Counted from the stretch's first letter, positions 41,167 to 51,141 are shown. The stretch: DNA of 64,000 nucleotides from Companilactobacillus bobalius (GCF_009764355.1 NZ_LNUA01000032.1:1-64000); one strand, 5' to 3'. Program-made: numbers and translations. The notes: generated by a model from the letters alone, not told the origin.

Positions 41167-41991
41167 ATGTATGAAGCATTTGCAGTTGCCATAGTTGTTT
41201 TTCTAACCGTAGGTGGTCAGGAATTATTAGGTTTTTCAATGCTAGGAAGACCAATCGTTATTGGACCATTGGTCGGTTTATTATTGGGAGATGTAAAAAC
41301 TGGTTTGATGATCGGTGCATCTCTTGAAACTATTTTTATGGGTATCGTTAATATTGGTGGTGCTAGTGCCGCTGAACCAGGACTTGCTAGTGCCTTAGCC
41401 GTGGCTTTCGCCATTATGATGCATGGTGGTTTGGGAGTTGCACTACCACTTGCAATTCCTTTAGGTATTATTGGATTACAAATTAAAACTTTGATTTATG
41501 TTGCTGTTGTCGGTCCATTTGCAAGTAAGTTCGATAGTATGGCCGAAAAAGGAAATCAAAAAGGAATAGTCAGGTTGCACTTTGGATTGTGGGCTTTGCA
41601 ATGGTTCCTCTATTCATTGATTCCATTCTTTGCAATGTTATTTGGTTCAGAAGCTACACAAAGAGTTTTAAAGATGATTCCTACTATTATTGTTCATGGA
41701 TTGACGGTTGCCGGTAATGTATTACCAGCCGTTGGTATGGCAATGTTAATGAAGATTCTTTGGGATAAGAATATTTCAGCCTTTTATTTCTTAGGATTCT
41801 TAATCGTTGCATATTTGAAGATGCCACTTATTGCTGTAGCTGTTATGGGAGCTATTATTGCCATCTTAGTTGCACAAAGAGACTATCAATTGCATGGACT
41901 TGTAGAAAAGGTTGCAGCAAGACCTGCTACCACAAATACAACTACTACTGAAACAAAAGATGAACAGGAAAATGATGATTTCTTTAGTTAA
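41167..41991 (+). CDS. PTS mannose-family EIIC component
   Basis: A 274-residue membrane subunit with several helices, forming the sugar path together with EIID. The segment GPLVGLLLGDVKTGLMIGASLETIFMG near residues 35-61 is the recognised EIIC-Man pattern. The C-terminus is long, threonine-rich and acidic (TTNTTTTETKDEQEN). GAGGAG precedes the ATG. The sugar is not determined by this sequence, but the co-transcribed glucosidase suggests an alpha-glucoside, unusual for a system best known for mannose and glucose. EIIC/EIID pairs are also receptors for class IIa bacteriocins, of interest given the immunity island at 12-19 kb. Confidence 0.92.
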   Translation: MYEAFAVAIVVFLTVGGQELLGFSMLGRPIVIGPLVGLLLGDVKTGLMIGASLETIFMGIVNIGGASAAEPGLASALAVAFAIMMHGGLGVALPLAIPLGIIGLQIKTLIYVAVVGPFASKFDSMAEKGNQKGIVRLHFGLWALQWFLYSLIPFFAMLFGSEATQRVLKMIPTIIVHGLTVAGNVLPAVGMAMLMKILWDKNISAFYFLGFLIVAYLKMPLIAVAVMGAIIAILVAQRDYQLHGLVEKVAARPATTNTTTTETKDEQENDDFFS

Positions 41992-42010
41992 TGATTAGGA
42001 GAAGGATATT

Positions 42011-42838
42011 ATGAGTAAATTATCGAAAGATATGTCAAAAGATGAAAAGAAACTAATGAGACAAATGTATTGGCGCTCATTTACCTTATATTCAGCCGTT
42101 ACTCCTGCTAAGCAAGGAGCTTCAGGTTTCGAATATTCAATGCTGCCATTCATTAATAAGTTCTACAAGAAAGAACAAGATAAAAAAGAAGCTATGGTTC
42201 GTCAGATGTCATACTTCAATACTAATCTAGCTATGGCTCCCTTCGTCATGGGAGTTACAGCTTCCATGGAAAAGCAAAATAGTGAAAGTGATGATTTCAA
42301 TGCTGAATCTATTAATGCCATTAAAACCAGTTTGATGGGACCTTTGGCAGGAATTGGGGATTCTATTTTCTGGGGTGTTTTGAGAGTAATTGCCGCAGGT
42401 ATTGCAATTAGTTTGGCTAAGAATGGTAATATTGCTGCGCCAATTATTTTCTTGCTATTATTCAACATTCCTGTACAACTAGTTCGTTGGTATGGTGGTC
42501 AACTTGGATATACATTGGGATCAAATTATATCGGTGAATTGTATGAAAAGGGCCTAATCAATATTTTGACAAAAGCCGCAAGTATTGTTGGTTTGATGAT
42601 GGTTGGTGCTATGACTAGCAACATGGTTAAATTCGATTTGAAATGGAATATGGTTGTTGGTGGCAAAACTATTCTTAAGTCACAACAAATGTTGAATCAA
42701 ATTTTCATAGGTATTTTACCTTTAGCAATTACACTATTATGTTTCTGGTTATTAAAGAAAAAGAACGTTTCAATTAATTGGTTAATTCTTGGCACAATTG
42801 TTATTTCAATCTTATTAGCATTAGTAGGTGTTGTTTAA
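42011..42838 (+). CDS. PTS mannose-family EIID component
   Basis: A 275-residue membrane protein, partner of EIIC. Family hallmarks are the N-terminal amphipathic KLMRQMYWRSF, GFEYSMLPFINKFYKK, and MGPLAGIGDSIFWG near residue 110. It ends with C-terminal hydrophobic segments. AGGAGAAGG precedes the ATG. Its stop codon overlaps the glucosidase start (TAATG), giving translational coupling and showing that the hydrolase belongs to the same operon. Confidence 0.92.
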   Translation: MSKLSKDMSKDEKKLMRQMYWRSFTLYSAVTPAKQGASGFEYSMLPFINKFYKKEQDKKEAMVRQMSYFNTNLAMAPFVMGVTASMEKQNSESDDFNAESINAIKTSLMGPLAGIGDSIFWGVLRVIAAGIAISLAKNGNIAAPIIFLLLFNIPVQLVRWYGGQLGYTLGSNYIGELYEKGLINILTKAASIVGLMMVGAMTSNMVKFDLKWNMVVGGKTILKSQQMLNQIFIGILPLAITLLCFWLLKKKNVSINWLILGTIVISILLALVGVV

Positions 42839-44502
42839 TGAATAAAGAATGGTGGAAGAACGCGGTAATTTATCAAGTATATCCTAAGAGTTTTTTTGAC
42901 ACTAATGATGATGGCATTGGTGATTTGAAAGGAATTGACAGTAAACTAGATTATCTAAAAGAATTAGGCGTTGATGCTTTGTGGATAAGTCCATGCTATT
43001 TATCACCACAAATTGATAATGGTTATGACATAGCCGATTACCGAAAGATTGATCCAATGTTTGGAGATAACTCTGACTTGGAAAAACTAATGCAGGATGC
43101 GCACTCTAAGAATATTAAAATTATTATGGATATGGTGGCCAACCATACTTCTGATAAATCAGTTTGGTTTGAAGAAAGTCGTAAATCAAAAGATAATTAC
43201 TTTAGTGATTTTTATATTTGGAGAGATCCTAAAGAAGATGGTAGTGAACCTAACAATTGGGGATCTAACTTTGGTGGTTCAGCTTGGACTTATGATAGTA
43301 ATCGTAAGCAATATTATCTTCATTACTATGGTAAGCAGCAACCGGATCTTAATTGGGAAAATCCCAAAGTTAGACAAGCTATTTATGACGTTATGAGATA
43401 CTGGAAAGCTCATGGAGTTGATGGATGGAGAATGGATGTTATTACTTCTATTTCTAAAAATCAGGATTTTCCCAATAATCCTAATCCACATAATTTACAA
43501 TATGTTGTTGGCAATCAAAATAACGGACCAAGAATGCATGAATTCATTCATGAAATGAATCAAGAAGTGTTTAAACCATTTTCCATGATGAGTGTTGGTG
43601 AAGCCCCGGATAGTAAGAGTAAAGATGCTAGATTATTAGTTGAACCTGATCGTGAAGAATTAAATATGGTATTTACCTTTGAACATATGCATGTGGATCG
43701 TAAACCGGGGGATGTAAATGGTAGATGGGCAATTCAACCTGTTGATATTGTTCAACTTAAAAAGACTCTATCCAACTGGCAGAACACGCTAGACGGCCAT
43801 GGTTGGAATGCACTTTACTTTGAGAATCATGACCGTGCTAGGACGCCTTCTAGATGGGGAAATGATACTAAGTATCGTTATGAATCAGCGACTGCTTTTG
43901 CAACGGTATTGCATGGATTGAAAGGTACACCCTTTGTTTATCAAGGTGAAGAAATAGGGATGACTAATCCTCATTTTGAACTAGAAGATTATGAGGATAT
44001 AGAGTTAAAAACTAACTACGACAAACTGGTAAAACAAGAAAAAACTATTAACGATGTCGATTTTTTGAAAGCTGCTAGAAAGATTAGTCGTGATAATGCC
44101 CGTACTCCTATGCAATGGGATGACAGTAAGAATGCTGGGTTTACTAAAGGAAAACCATGGTTTAAGTTAAATCCTAACTACAAGGAACTGAATGTTTCTA
44201 ATGATTTAAGATCTGATAAATCGGTATTCAAATATTATCAGGAACTAATTAAATTACGGCATGAAGAACCAATTTTAAAAGATGGTACTTTTGAATTGCT
44301 ATTGCCAGATGATAAAAATATTTTTATGTACACTAGAACACTGGACGATAAGCAATGGCTTGTGATTGCTAATCTATCTAGTGAGACGCAAAAAGTAGAG
44401 ACATTGAATAAATATGTTGATTTTAAAACAGTTATAACTAATTATGATGGTAAAAATGGAGAAATCCTCGGACCATATGAAGCTAGAATTTTGAAGAAAT
44501 AA
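42838..44502 (+). CDS. GH13 alpha-glucosidase, oligo-1,6-glucosidase type
   Basis: A 554-residue cytosolic glycoside hydrolase of family 13. Catalytic residues sit in GWRMDVI (nucleophile D near residue 200), SVGEAPD (acid/base E near 256) and ENHDRAR (D near 330), and VANHTSDKS is region I. The valine after the nucleophile (DVI) is the residue associated with alpha-1,6 specificity in this subfamily, so isomaltose, panose or dextran fragments are likely; trehalose-6-phosphate hydrolase is a close alternative. It starts with the ATG overlapping the EIID stop and ends the sigma-54 operon. Coupling to a mannose-class PTS suggests that the PTS brings in its substrate or the released sugar. Confidence 0.9.
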   Translation: MNKEWWKNAVIYQVYPKSFFDTNDDGIGDLKGIDSKLDYLKELGVDALWISPCYLSPQIDNGYDIADYRKIDPMFGDNSDLEKLMQDAHSKNIKIIMDMVANHTSDKSVWFEESRKSKDNYFSDFYIWRDPKEDGSEPNNWGSNFGGSAWTYDSNRKQYYLHYYGKQQPDLNWENPKVRQAIYDVMRYWKAHGVDGWRMDVITSISKNQDFPNNPNPHNLQYVVGNQNNGPRMHEFIHEMNQEVFKPFSMMSVGEAPDSKSKDARLLVEPDREELNMVFTFEHMHVDRKPGDVNGRWAIQPVDIVQLKKTLSNWQNTLDGHGWNALYFENHDRARTPSRWGNDTKYRYESATAFATVLHGLKGTPFVYQGEEIGMTNPHFELEDYEDIELKTNYDKLVKQEKTINDVDFLKAARKISRDNARTPMQWDDSKNAGFTKGKPWFKLNPNYKELNVSNDLRSDKSVFKYYQELIKLRHEEPILKDGTFELLLPDDKNIFMYTRTLDDKQWLVIANLSSETQKVETLNKYVDFKTVITNYDGKNGEILGPYEARILKK

Positions 44503-44541
44503 AAAGAACTCGTACGTTATCAAATTACGTACGAGTTCTTT
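44503..44541. terminator. bidirectional terminator
   Basis: AAAGAACTCGTACGT is followed nine bases later by its reverse complement. The T run is better on the minus strand. It separates the glucosidase and the DUF1002 gene. Confidence 0.85.
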
Positions 44542-44553
44542 GCGTATTACAGA

Positions 44554-45495
44554 TTATTTAAACAAACCACTGAAAAATGAAACGATACTGTCCCAAATTC
44601 TTTGTAAGAAGTTACGATTCTCTTGAGTATTTAAGTTATTGAAAATATTTTTAGCTTTACTCATGATATCGCTACTTAATTTTTGAGCTTGTTGTTTAAA
44701 GTTTGAATTCTTCAAAGCACCAGAATCTCTGATTTGTACCATCAAGTTGATGATTTGTTGTTTTTGAGTATCGTTGATGATGTTTTGAAGATTATTCTTT
44801 TGTAAGTTGTTATTAACGATTGTTGTGATTTGGTTAACAGTAATATTGTCACCTTTGTTTGCCAAATCAGATTTCATACCGGCAACGGCATTGTTCAATT
44901 GTTTATCAGAATATCCATCAGTACCTTTATTCGCATCGGTAATATTACTTAAGACATTCATTTCCTTTTGCGCAGCGTTAACTTGGCTTTGATTCAAGGT
45001 ATCACCACTATTTGCATAAGCGGCGTAGATTCCGGCTAAAGCACCAGAACCATCAATTGGTGTAGCTGATGTTACATAGATGTTGGCATCGCTGATACCG
45101 GCAGTTACGGCAGCATTACGATATTGGTCGGCTGTAATGGTAGTAATATTGTTCTTTCCATTATAATCAACGATTTTGACATTAATACCAGAACCGGATG
45201 AAGTCTTTTGAATCAAGGCTGATGACCAAACACCACTGTTACTTGTGAAATTACTACCACTAGGGTTGAGATATTTCACTAAAGTATCGCCAGTAACGGT
45301 GATAGTTTTGTAATCTCCACTAACTTGTGAAGAAAGGGCATCGATTGTTCCTTGACGCTGACTTGATGTTAACGAAGTTCCCAAAGTCATTACGGGTTGA
45401 TCACTTAGATCGTCCGCTTTGACAGTCTGAGTTGAGAAAATCCCAACTGTGATTAGAGAAACTAGTCCTAATAAAATGATATTTAACTTTTTCAA
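44554..45495 (-). CDS. secreted DUF1002 family protein
   Basis: A 313-residue exported protein. The signal peptide (KKLNIILLGLVSLITVGIF, cleavage probably after VKA, residue 27) is clear. DUF1002 is recognised from TLGTSLTSSQRQGTIDAL, the TAGISDANIYVTSATP segment and GSGALAGIYAAY. A helical C-terminal region follows, and the tail (WDSIVSFFSGLF) is amphipathic. Function unknown; the family is common and predicted extracellular in Firmicutes. AGGAGG precedes the ATG. It is monocistronic and divergent from a PTS EIIC gene. Confidence 0.87.
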   Translation of the reverse strand: MKKLNIILLGLVSLITVGIFSTQTVKADDLSDQPVMTLGTSLTSSQRQGTIDALSSQVSGDYKTITVTGDTLVKYLNPSGSNFTSNSGVWSSALIQKTSSGSGINVKIVDYNGKNNITTITADQYRNAAVTAGISDANIYVTSATPIDGSGALAGIYAAYANSGDTLNQSQVNAAQKEMNVLSNITDANKGTDGYSDKQLNNAVAGMKSDLANKGDNITVNQITTIVNNNLQKNNLQNIINDTQKQQIINLMVQIRDSGALKNSNFKQQAQKLSSDIMSKAKNIFNNLNTQENRNFLQRIWDSIVSFFSGLFK

Positions 45496-45673
45496 GGTTT
45501 TATCCTCCTTAAACTCTATTAAACCAAATATGTATGAAGAATTCGAGAAGATGAGAAAAATTCTTGAATGTCTGTATGAATATATTAATATATTGGCGAA
45601 TAAATTAATAAAAATGAATAGTTTTTTGACAATATGTCAATGATTTAGTAAAAATGGTATATACCTATTGAAT

Positions 45674-45687
45674 AATAGCGCTTACAA
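45674..45687. promoter_or_regulatory. cre-like site upstream of the EIIC gene
   Basis: On the minus strand TGTAAGCGCTATTA fits the CcpA consensus except for one position near the end. It lies about 60 bases before the start, in keeping with carbon control of a sugar PTS. Confidence 0.45.
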
Positions 45688-45743
45688 GAATATACTTTTC
45701 TTGTTGTAAAACTATTTTACGGCAGAAAGAGGGGTACAGGCTT

Positions 45744-46904
45744 TTGAAAAACTTTATGGATTGGCTTCAAAATAAAATCATGCCACCGATGTCAAAAGTC
45801 GGAAACAATAAATATCTAGTTTCCATACGTAATGGGTTAGTCTTGACATTACCAGCTATTATCAGTGGTAGTGTATTCCTAATTGTTGGGAATATACCAA
45901 TTACTGCATGGGCTAATTTCATCAAACCATATATGAATATGATTGGTGTAGCCGTTAATGGATCATTTGGAATTATTTCATTATTAGCTGCAATTGGGAT
46001 TGGATATGAGTTATCTAAGGAATTGGGAGTTGATCCTATTTCCGGTGCTGGACTTTCAACTATGGCTTTTGTCATCGTTTCGTTTAATGATAAGTTCAAA
46101 TTAGATACTAATAATTTTTCATCATCTGGATTATTTACCGCAATTATTACTGCTATGATATCAGTTACAATTTTTAACTTCTTTATTAAGAAAAATATTA
46201 TTATCAAATTACCTGATGGTGTACCAACAGCTGTCTCGAATTCATTTGTTTCATTATTACCAGGTTTCGTTATCTTAGTTCTATTCTGGTTTATCCGTAT
46301 GCCACTACATATTGATATTAATTTGGTTATTCAATCAATTTTCCATCCATTACTATTCGCAATGAATACTTTGCCAGGTATTTTGGTTTACACATTCTTG
46401 GTAAGTTTGCTTTGGGTTTGTGGTATTCATGGTGATATGACTTTAGAGGGAATTGCTGATCCAATTTTCTTACAATTCTTAGCTGCTAACGGAACTGCCT
46501 TTGCACATCATCAACCACTTCCTTATGCCACAGCCGCTGGATTTTCTAGTTTAATGGTTAACGTTGGTGGTACTGGTGCCACAATTACTTTGGTTGTTTT
46601 GATGTTATTCTCAAAGAGTAAAACTTATCGTGATCTTGGACGAGTAGCATTCCCAGGTGCTTTGTTTGAAATCAATGAACCAGTTATTTTCGGATTTCCT
46701 ATTGTTATGAATCCTTTGACGATGATTCCATTTATCGTAATTCCATTGATCTTAGCTACAGGTAGTTATCTTTTGATTCATTTAGGATTAATGAATGCGC
46801 CAGTAGCAATGGTACCTTGGACAATGCCTCCAATTATCGGACCACTAATGGCAACTGGTTGGGATTGGCGTGCTGCTGTTTGGTCAGCCGTCGAGTTAGT
46901 TTAG
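45744..46904 (+). pseudogene. PTS cellobiose/diacetylchitobiose-family EIIC, C-terminally truncated
   Basis: A 386-residue lactose/cellobiose-class EIIC membrane protein. The whole pattern is present up to MPPIIGPLMATGWDWRAAVWSAVELV: NGLVLTLPAIISGS near residue 28, the CGIHGDMTLEGIADP loop near 229, and NEPVIFGFPIVMNP near 311. Normal members continue for another 40-60 residues after this tryptophan-rich motif; here a stop follows immediately and an ISL3-family element begins. The tail was probably lost when the element inserted or rearranged, and no remainder is visible beyond it. The start is TTG behind GAGGGG. Function may be lost. Confidence 0.72.
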
Positions 46905-48355
46905 TTCTATACTTTCTGGTATTGATGAATAATCAATACCAGTTTTTTAATCTCTAGAAAATAAAAAAAGAACATCACTGTTCTCATGTTAAGATTTAAG
47001 CGACCAAACCCAATCAAACATGGAGAAAACAATAATGTCCCAAGACAATTCTATACTATGTGCACTCGATATAAAAGACAATAATATAAGTAATGTTTCA
47101 GTCAAGGACGCTACGATTAAAAATCGTGGCGTTATAAAGCATATAAAGATCGTAAACGCTGATTTAACTTATAAACTGTATCGATGTCCACAATGTGGTT
47201 TAAATTCATTAGTCAAAAATGGAAAAAGAAAAACTAATGCTAGATTAGCCAGTTTTAACGGTATTGAGTATCATTTGATGCTCAATAAACAACGTTATAT
47301 TTGTAAGAACTGTGGTGGCACCTGCGGTGCCCACAGTGATTTATTAATCAAAAATCATACTATGACTAAACAAGTTCAAAACAGAATATTCGTTATGGCA
47401 AAGGAATCCTTTACTTTAACATCAATAGCTAAGATCATCGGAGTATCAGTAAATACAGTAAGCAGAGTCTTATATGACAATACCAAATTACCAAATAGAT
47501 GTGATTGTCTTCCAAAAAACCTGTGTTTTGATGAATTTCGTTCAGTTAACGGTATATTTACTTTTATAGCTATTGATGCACAAACACATCATCTAATTGA
47601 GCTGATTCATGATCGACTCTCTAAAACAGTTATTGAACACTTTATAAATAACTATAGCTTGTCAGAACGGCAAGCCGTTAAGACTGTCTCTATTGATTTG
47701 AATGCTAATTATCAGTCGGTCATTCATAGAATTTTTCCCAATGCTCAAATAATAGTTGATAGATTTCATATAGTTCAGCTATGTAGCCGGGCATTGGATC
47801 AAGTTAGAATCAGTTGTCTTAAAAAAATAAATGATAAACATTCCCGTTTGTATAAAGCACTTAAGTCTAATTGGCGTCTCTATCATCTGCCTGAGGCAGA
47901 TGTAGACGACAAGAAAGTAAAATATATTTTTGGAATCAACGAATATACTACAACGCGAAACGTTATTGATATAGCCACTGACAATCTACCAGTTTTTAAA
48001 AATACTTATGATATTTATCAAGGTATTCAGAAAGCGATACATGAACACGATATATCATTACTCAAAGAAACCATCTATGGATATAAAAAGAATAATACCG
48101 CTATGGATACATCTATTTCAACGTTACGTAAGAATTTAAATTATGTAAAGAATAGTTGCACAATGCCGTACTCCAATGGTCCTCTTGAAGGGACCATTGG
48201 AAAGATAAAAAAACTCAAACATATCAGTTATGGCTTCAGAAATCTTGACCATTTTCTTAAGAGAATAAGACTCATTTGCGCATAAAAAAAGACAACCTAC
48301 ATGAGGTTGCCTTCTATACAAAAACTATTCATCAATACGATTTGACAAAGAGCCA
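46905..48355 (+). mobile_element. ISL3-family insertion sequence with damaged left end
   Basis: The right end carries a typical ISL3 terminal repeat: read inward on the minus strand it is GGCTCTTTGTCAAATCGTAT (48335-48354). The matching inner segment GTATTGATGAATA also occurs at the left (46919-46931), but the outer 16 bases there do not match. No 8-bp target duplication is seen. The element thus looks defective at one end. A hairpin GGTATTGAT/ATCAATACC with T6 (46918-46947) overlaps the left end and can act as a terminator. Confidence 0.72.
47035..48285 (+). CDS. ISL3 family transposase
   Basis: A 416-residue transposase. The N-terminal zinc finger pairs are CPQCG near residue 48 and CKNCGG near residue 87. 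A helix-turn-helix follows (TSIAKIIGVSVNTVSRVL), then the DDE catalytic region with IAIDAQTHHLIE, SIDLNANYQSVIHRIFPNA and IIVDRFHIVQL, ending in YSNGPLEGTIGKIKKLKH with the catalytic glutamate. The frame is intact and of full length. The ATG at 47035 has GGAG nine bases upstream; the ATG at 47020 is less likely. Whether the element can move is doubtful because its left terminal repeat is damaged. Confidence 0.9.
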   Translation: MSQDNSILCALDIKDNNISNVSVKDATIKNRGVIKHIKIVNADLTYKLYRCPQCGLNSLVKNGKRKTNARLASFNGIEYHLMLNKQRYICKNCGGTCGAHSDLLIKNHTMTKQVQNRIFVMAKESFTLTSIAKIIGVSVNTVSRVLYDNTKLPNRCDCLPKNLCFDEFRSVNGIFTFIAIDAQTHHLIELIHDRLSKTVIEHFINNYSLSERQAVKTVSIDLNANYQSVIHRIFPNAQIIVDRFHIVQLCSRALDQVRISCLKKINDKHSRLYKALKSNWRLYHLPEADVDDKKVKYIFGINEYTTTRNVIDIATDNLPVFKNTYDIYQGIQKAIHEHDISLLKETIYGYKKNNTAMDTSISTLRKNLNYVKNSCTMPYSNGPLEGTIGKIKKLKHISYGFRNLDHFLKRIRLICA

Positions 48356-48394
48356 TTTTAATATGTGTATCGCCTATTTTTTATCTAAAAAATC

Positions 48395-48420
48395 AAATGT
48401 TCATTATTTACGAACTATGA
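48395..48420. promoter_or_regulatory. probable PurBox pair of the purine operon
   Basis: AATGAACATTT (minus strand) and TACGAACTATGA (plus strand) form the inverted two-box arrangement recognised by PurR of Firmicutes (core CGAAC). It lies about 90 bases upstream of the -35 box. A further CGAATAAT at 48459 may be a weaker box. Confidence 0.5.
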
Positions 48421-48505
48421 TATTAATAATATCTAAAATAATCTAAATGAAAACGGTAAATACGAATAATAAACAAAAATAAATGAATTAAATACGTGTT
48501 TTGTA

Positions 48506-48534
48506 TTGAAAGAATTTTCATAACTTGATAGAAT
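48506..48534 (+). promoter_or_regulatory. sigma-A promoter of the purine operon
   Basis: TTGAAA (48506-48511), 17 bases, TAGAAT (48529-48534), about 30 bases before the purE start. It is the only clear promoter ahead of the eleven genes. Confidence 0.7.
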
Positions 48535-48566
48535 TTGGTTACCAAAGACAGAAAGGTGGAAAACCA

Positions 48567-49052
48567 ATGAGTGATGTAGCAGTAGTTATGGGATCAGTTT
48601 CGGATTTGCAAGTTATGCAAAACACAATCGATGCTTTGAAAGAGTTGCAGGTCAGTTATGAAGTCAAAGTGATCTCAGCACATAGAACTCCTCAAGAGAT
48701 GCTGGATTTTGCAAAATCGGCACGTTCCAATGATTTTAAAGTGATAGTAGCAGGTGCGGGGGGCGCTGCTCACTTGCCAGGAATGATTGCTTCATCAACT
48801 AGCTTGCCAGTTATCGGTGTTCCAGTACCATCCAGATACTTAAAAGGGATGGATTCTTTATTGTCAATTGTCCAAATGCCAGCAGGTGTTCCGGTAGCAA
48901 CAGTTTCTATTGGCGAAGCTGGGGCTAAGAACGCAGCTATCATGGCAACAAAGATTTGCGCCTTAGAAAATCATGATTATGAACTTTCTTTGGATGGCTA
49001 CACTAAAGCCATGCATGACAAATCATTAGAAAGTGGGAAAGATCTTGACTAA
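48567..49052 (+). CDS. purE: N5-carboxyaminoimidazole ribonucleotide mutase
   Basis: A 161-residue class I PurE that converts N5-CAIR to CAIR in de novo purine synthesis. The substrate-binding GSVSDLQVM at residue 8, SAHRTPQEM near residue 39 with the catalytic histidine, and [12 protein letters not shown] near residue 65 are all present. The ATG at 48567 follows AAAGGTGG; the open frame upstream of it is not used. First gene of the operon, overlapping purK by a few bases. Confidence 0.96.
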   Translation: MSDVAVVMGSVSDLQVMQNTIDALKELQVSYEVKVISAHRTPQEMLDFAKSARSNDFKVIVAGAGGAAHLPGMIASSTSLPVIGVPVPSRYLKGMDSLLSIVQMPAGVPVATVSIGEAGAKNAAIMATKICALENHDYELSLDGYTKAMHDKSLESGKDLD

Positions 49053-50175
49053 AACAATTTTACCAGGTGCAACTATCGGTATTATCGGTGGTGGTCAACT
49101 TGGACAGATGATGTCTTTTTCAGCAAAAGAAATGGGTTATAAAGTTATTATTCTTGATCCCACACCCAATTGCCCGGCGGCACAGGTTTCTGATGATCAG
49201 ATTGTTGCTGAGTATGACGACTTAGCTCAATTGATTGAATTGGCCAAACGTTGTGATGTTTTGACTTATGAGTTTGAGAATGTTGACGCTGAAACGATCA
49301 ATGAAGTGAAGAAATATACAGAAGTGCCTCAAGGCACTAAGGCATTGACGATTACTCAAGATCGCGTTTCTGAAAAGAATTTTATCGAAGAAAATGGGTT
49401 TTCAGCAGTTCCACATGTTGTTATCAATAACATTTTTGAATATCATCGTGCCGTTGAAAAATTAGGGGCTCCAGTAATTGTAAAGACGACTCGTGGTGGC
49501 TATGACGGTAAAGGGCAAATTCTGGTCGAAGATCCTGAAAATGTTTGTTACGCCGATATTGAAGAATTATTGATGCATGGGACTTGTATCGTTGAAAAGA
49601 AAATAGCTTTGAAAAAGGAAGTTTCAATTATTGTTTCAGGTAATAGTTCTCAACAAACTTCTATTTTCCCAGTTATTGAAAATATTCATCGTCATAATAT
49701 TTTGCACTTAAGTAGTTGTCCAGCATTGATTAGTACAGAGACTGAAAATGAAATTTATCAAATTGGTGAAAAATTAGCTCAAAATTTAGAGTTAGTCGGT
49801 ACTATGTGCATTGAATTCTTTATTTCTACCACTGATGAAGTCTTTGTTAATGAAATTGCTCCACGTCCACATAATTCAGGACATCTGACAATTGAGTCGT
49901 GTAATATTTCTCAATTCGATGCTCATATCCGCGGAGTTTGCAATTTGGCCATGCCCAAAGTTCGACTTTTACAACCGGCGGTCATGGTTAACCTGTTAGG
50001 ACAGCATTTACAACCAGCTAAGGAAGCTTTATCAAAACATGTTGAATGGTATTTCCATGATTATGGTAAAGCCGAGAGTAAGAACAATCGCAAAATGGGT
50101 CACATTACGATTTTGAGTGATGATTTGCGAGAAACAAAGAATTCAATTGAAAAAAATTCGATTTGGGATGTGTAA
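49045..50175 (+). CDS. purK: N5-carboxyaminoimidazole ribonucleotide synthase
   Basis: A 376-residue ATP-grasp enzyme that carboxylates AIR with bicarbonate, feeding PurE. The N-terminal [12 protein letters not shown] nucleotide-binding loop, the central [13 protein letters not shown] near residue 147 and [12 protein letters not shown] near residue 265 are diagnostic. Start assigned to TTG at 49045, where TTGA overlaps the purE stop; a GTG at 49033 is possible. Three bases separate it from purC. Confidence 0.95.
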   Translation: MTKTILPGATIGIIGGGQLGQMMSFSAKEMGYKVIILDPTPNCPAAQVSDDQIVAEYDDLAQLIELAKRCDVLTYEFENVDAETINEVKKYTEVPQGTKALTITQDRVSEKNFIEENGFSAVPHVVINNIFEYHRAVEKLGAPVIVKTTRGGYDGKGQILVEDPENVCYADIEELLMHGTCIVEKKIALKKEVSIIVSGNSSQQTSIFPVIENIHRHNILHLSSCPALISTETENEIYQIGEKLAQNLELVGTMCIEFFISTTDEVFVNEIAPRPHNSGHLTIESCNISQFDAHIRGVCNLAMPKVRLLQPAVMVNLLGQHLQPAKEALSKHVEWYFHDYGKAESKNNRKMGHITILSDDLRETKNSIEKNSIWDV

Positions 50176-50178
50176 ATC

Positions 50179-50886
50179 ATGACTGAAGATAATTTACTTT
50201 ATGAAGGTAAAGCTAAGAACGTTTATAAAACAAATAAAGAGAATGAACTCTTGATGGTCTATAAGGATCAAGCCACAGCCTTTAACGGTAAAAAGAAAGA
50301 AGTATTACCTGGTAAAGGTGTACTAAATTGCCGCATCTCTACTTTGATATTTGATTATTTGATCAAAAATGGTGTTAAAACTCATTTAATTGAAAACTTA
50401 TCAGATCATGAACAATTAGTTCAAAAGAGTGAAGTATTTCCGTTAGAGGTAGTTTTAAGAAATATCGGTTCAGGTAGTTTTGTACGTAAGTTCCATCTTG
50501 AAGATGGTTTGGAATTGAGAGAACCAATCATCGAATTCTATTACAAGAGTGATGCCTTAGATGATCCTTTTATCAATGAATCACAGATTCATGCATTGCA
50601 TATTGCGGACAAAGAAGAAATAGCCACGATTAAACAAATGACACTAGAAATCAATCAATTGTTGATTCCGTTTTTTGCCCAAAGTGATTTTGATTTAGTT
50701 GATTTCAAATTGGAATTTGGAAAAGTTAATAACGAAATTATTTTAGTAGATGAATTTTCACCAGATAACTGTCGTCTCTGGGATAAAACAAGTCATCATT
50801 CAATGGATAAAGATGTTTTCCGTAAGCATGAAGGTGATTTGGTTAAGACGTACCACTCAGTTTTAGAAAGATTGACAACACGATAG
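50179..50886 (+). CDS. purC: SAICAR synthetase
   Basis: A 235-residue enzyme that joins aspartate to CAIR using ATP. The N-terminal LYEGKAKNVYKT phosphate-binding motif, EVVLRNIGSGSF near residue 93 and VDEFSPDNCRLWD near residue 190 are standard. It lies three bases after purK and six before purS, within the purine operon. Confidence 0.96.
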   Translation: MTEDNLLYEGKAKNVYKTNKENELLMVYKDQATAFNGKKKEVLPGKGVLNCRISTLIFDYLIKNGVKTHLIENLSDHEQLVQKSEVFPLEVVLRNIGSGSFVRKFHLEDGLELREPIIEFYYKSDALDDPFINESQIHALHIADKEEIATIKQMTLEINQLLIPFFAQSDFDLVDFKLEFGKVNNEIILVDEFSPDNCRLWDKTSHHSMDKDVFRKHEGDLVKTYHSVLERLTTR

Positions 50887-50892
50887 GAGCAA

Positions 50893-51141
50893 ATGATGAA
50901 ATTAGTTAAAGTTTACGTAACACTCAAACCCTCTGTTCTAGATGCCCAAGGTGAGGCGATTAAATCTGCTATTCAAACTATGGATTATGACAAGGTATCC
51001 GCTGTCCATATGGGAAAGTATTTCGAATTGAATTTTGAGGATTATCCTGAATTAGAAAAGGATATTGATGCGATTTGTGACAATTTATTAACTAACCCTA
51101 ATATCGAAACATATCGCTATGAGATCTTGGAGGCTGAATAA
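50893..51141 (+). CDS. purS: FGAM synthase subunit PurS
   Basis: An 82-residue small subunit that bridges PurL and PurQ in the three-part FGAM synthase of Gram-positives. The pattern [19 protein letters not shown] followed by VRMGKYFE-type sequence (here [11 protein letters not shown]) is typical. AGGAGC lies before two successive ATG codons (50893 and 50896); either may be used. Its stop overlaps the purQ start by one base. Confidence 0.95.
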   Translation: MMKLVKVYVTLKPSVLDAQGEAIKSAIQTMDYDKVSAVHMGKYFELNFEDYPELEKDIDAICDNLLTNPNIETYRYEILEAE

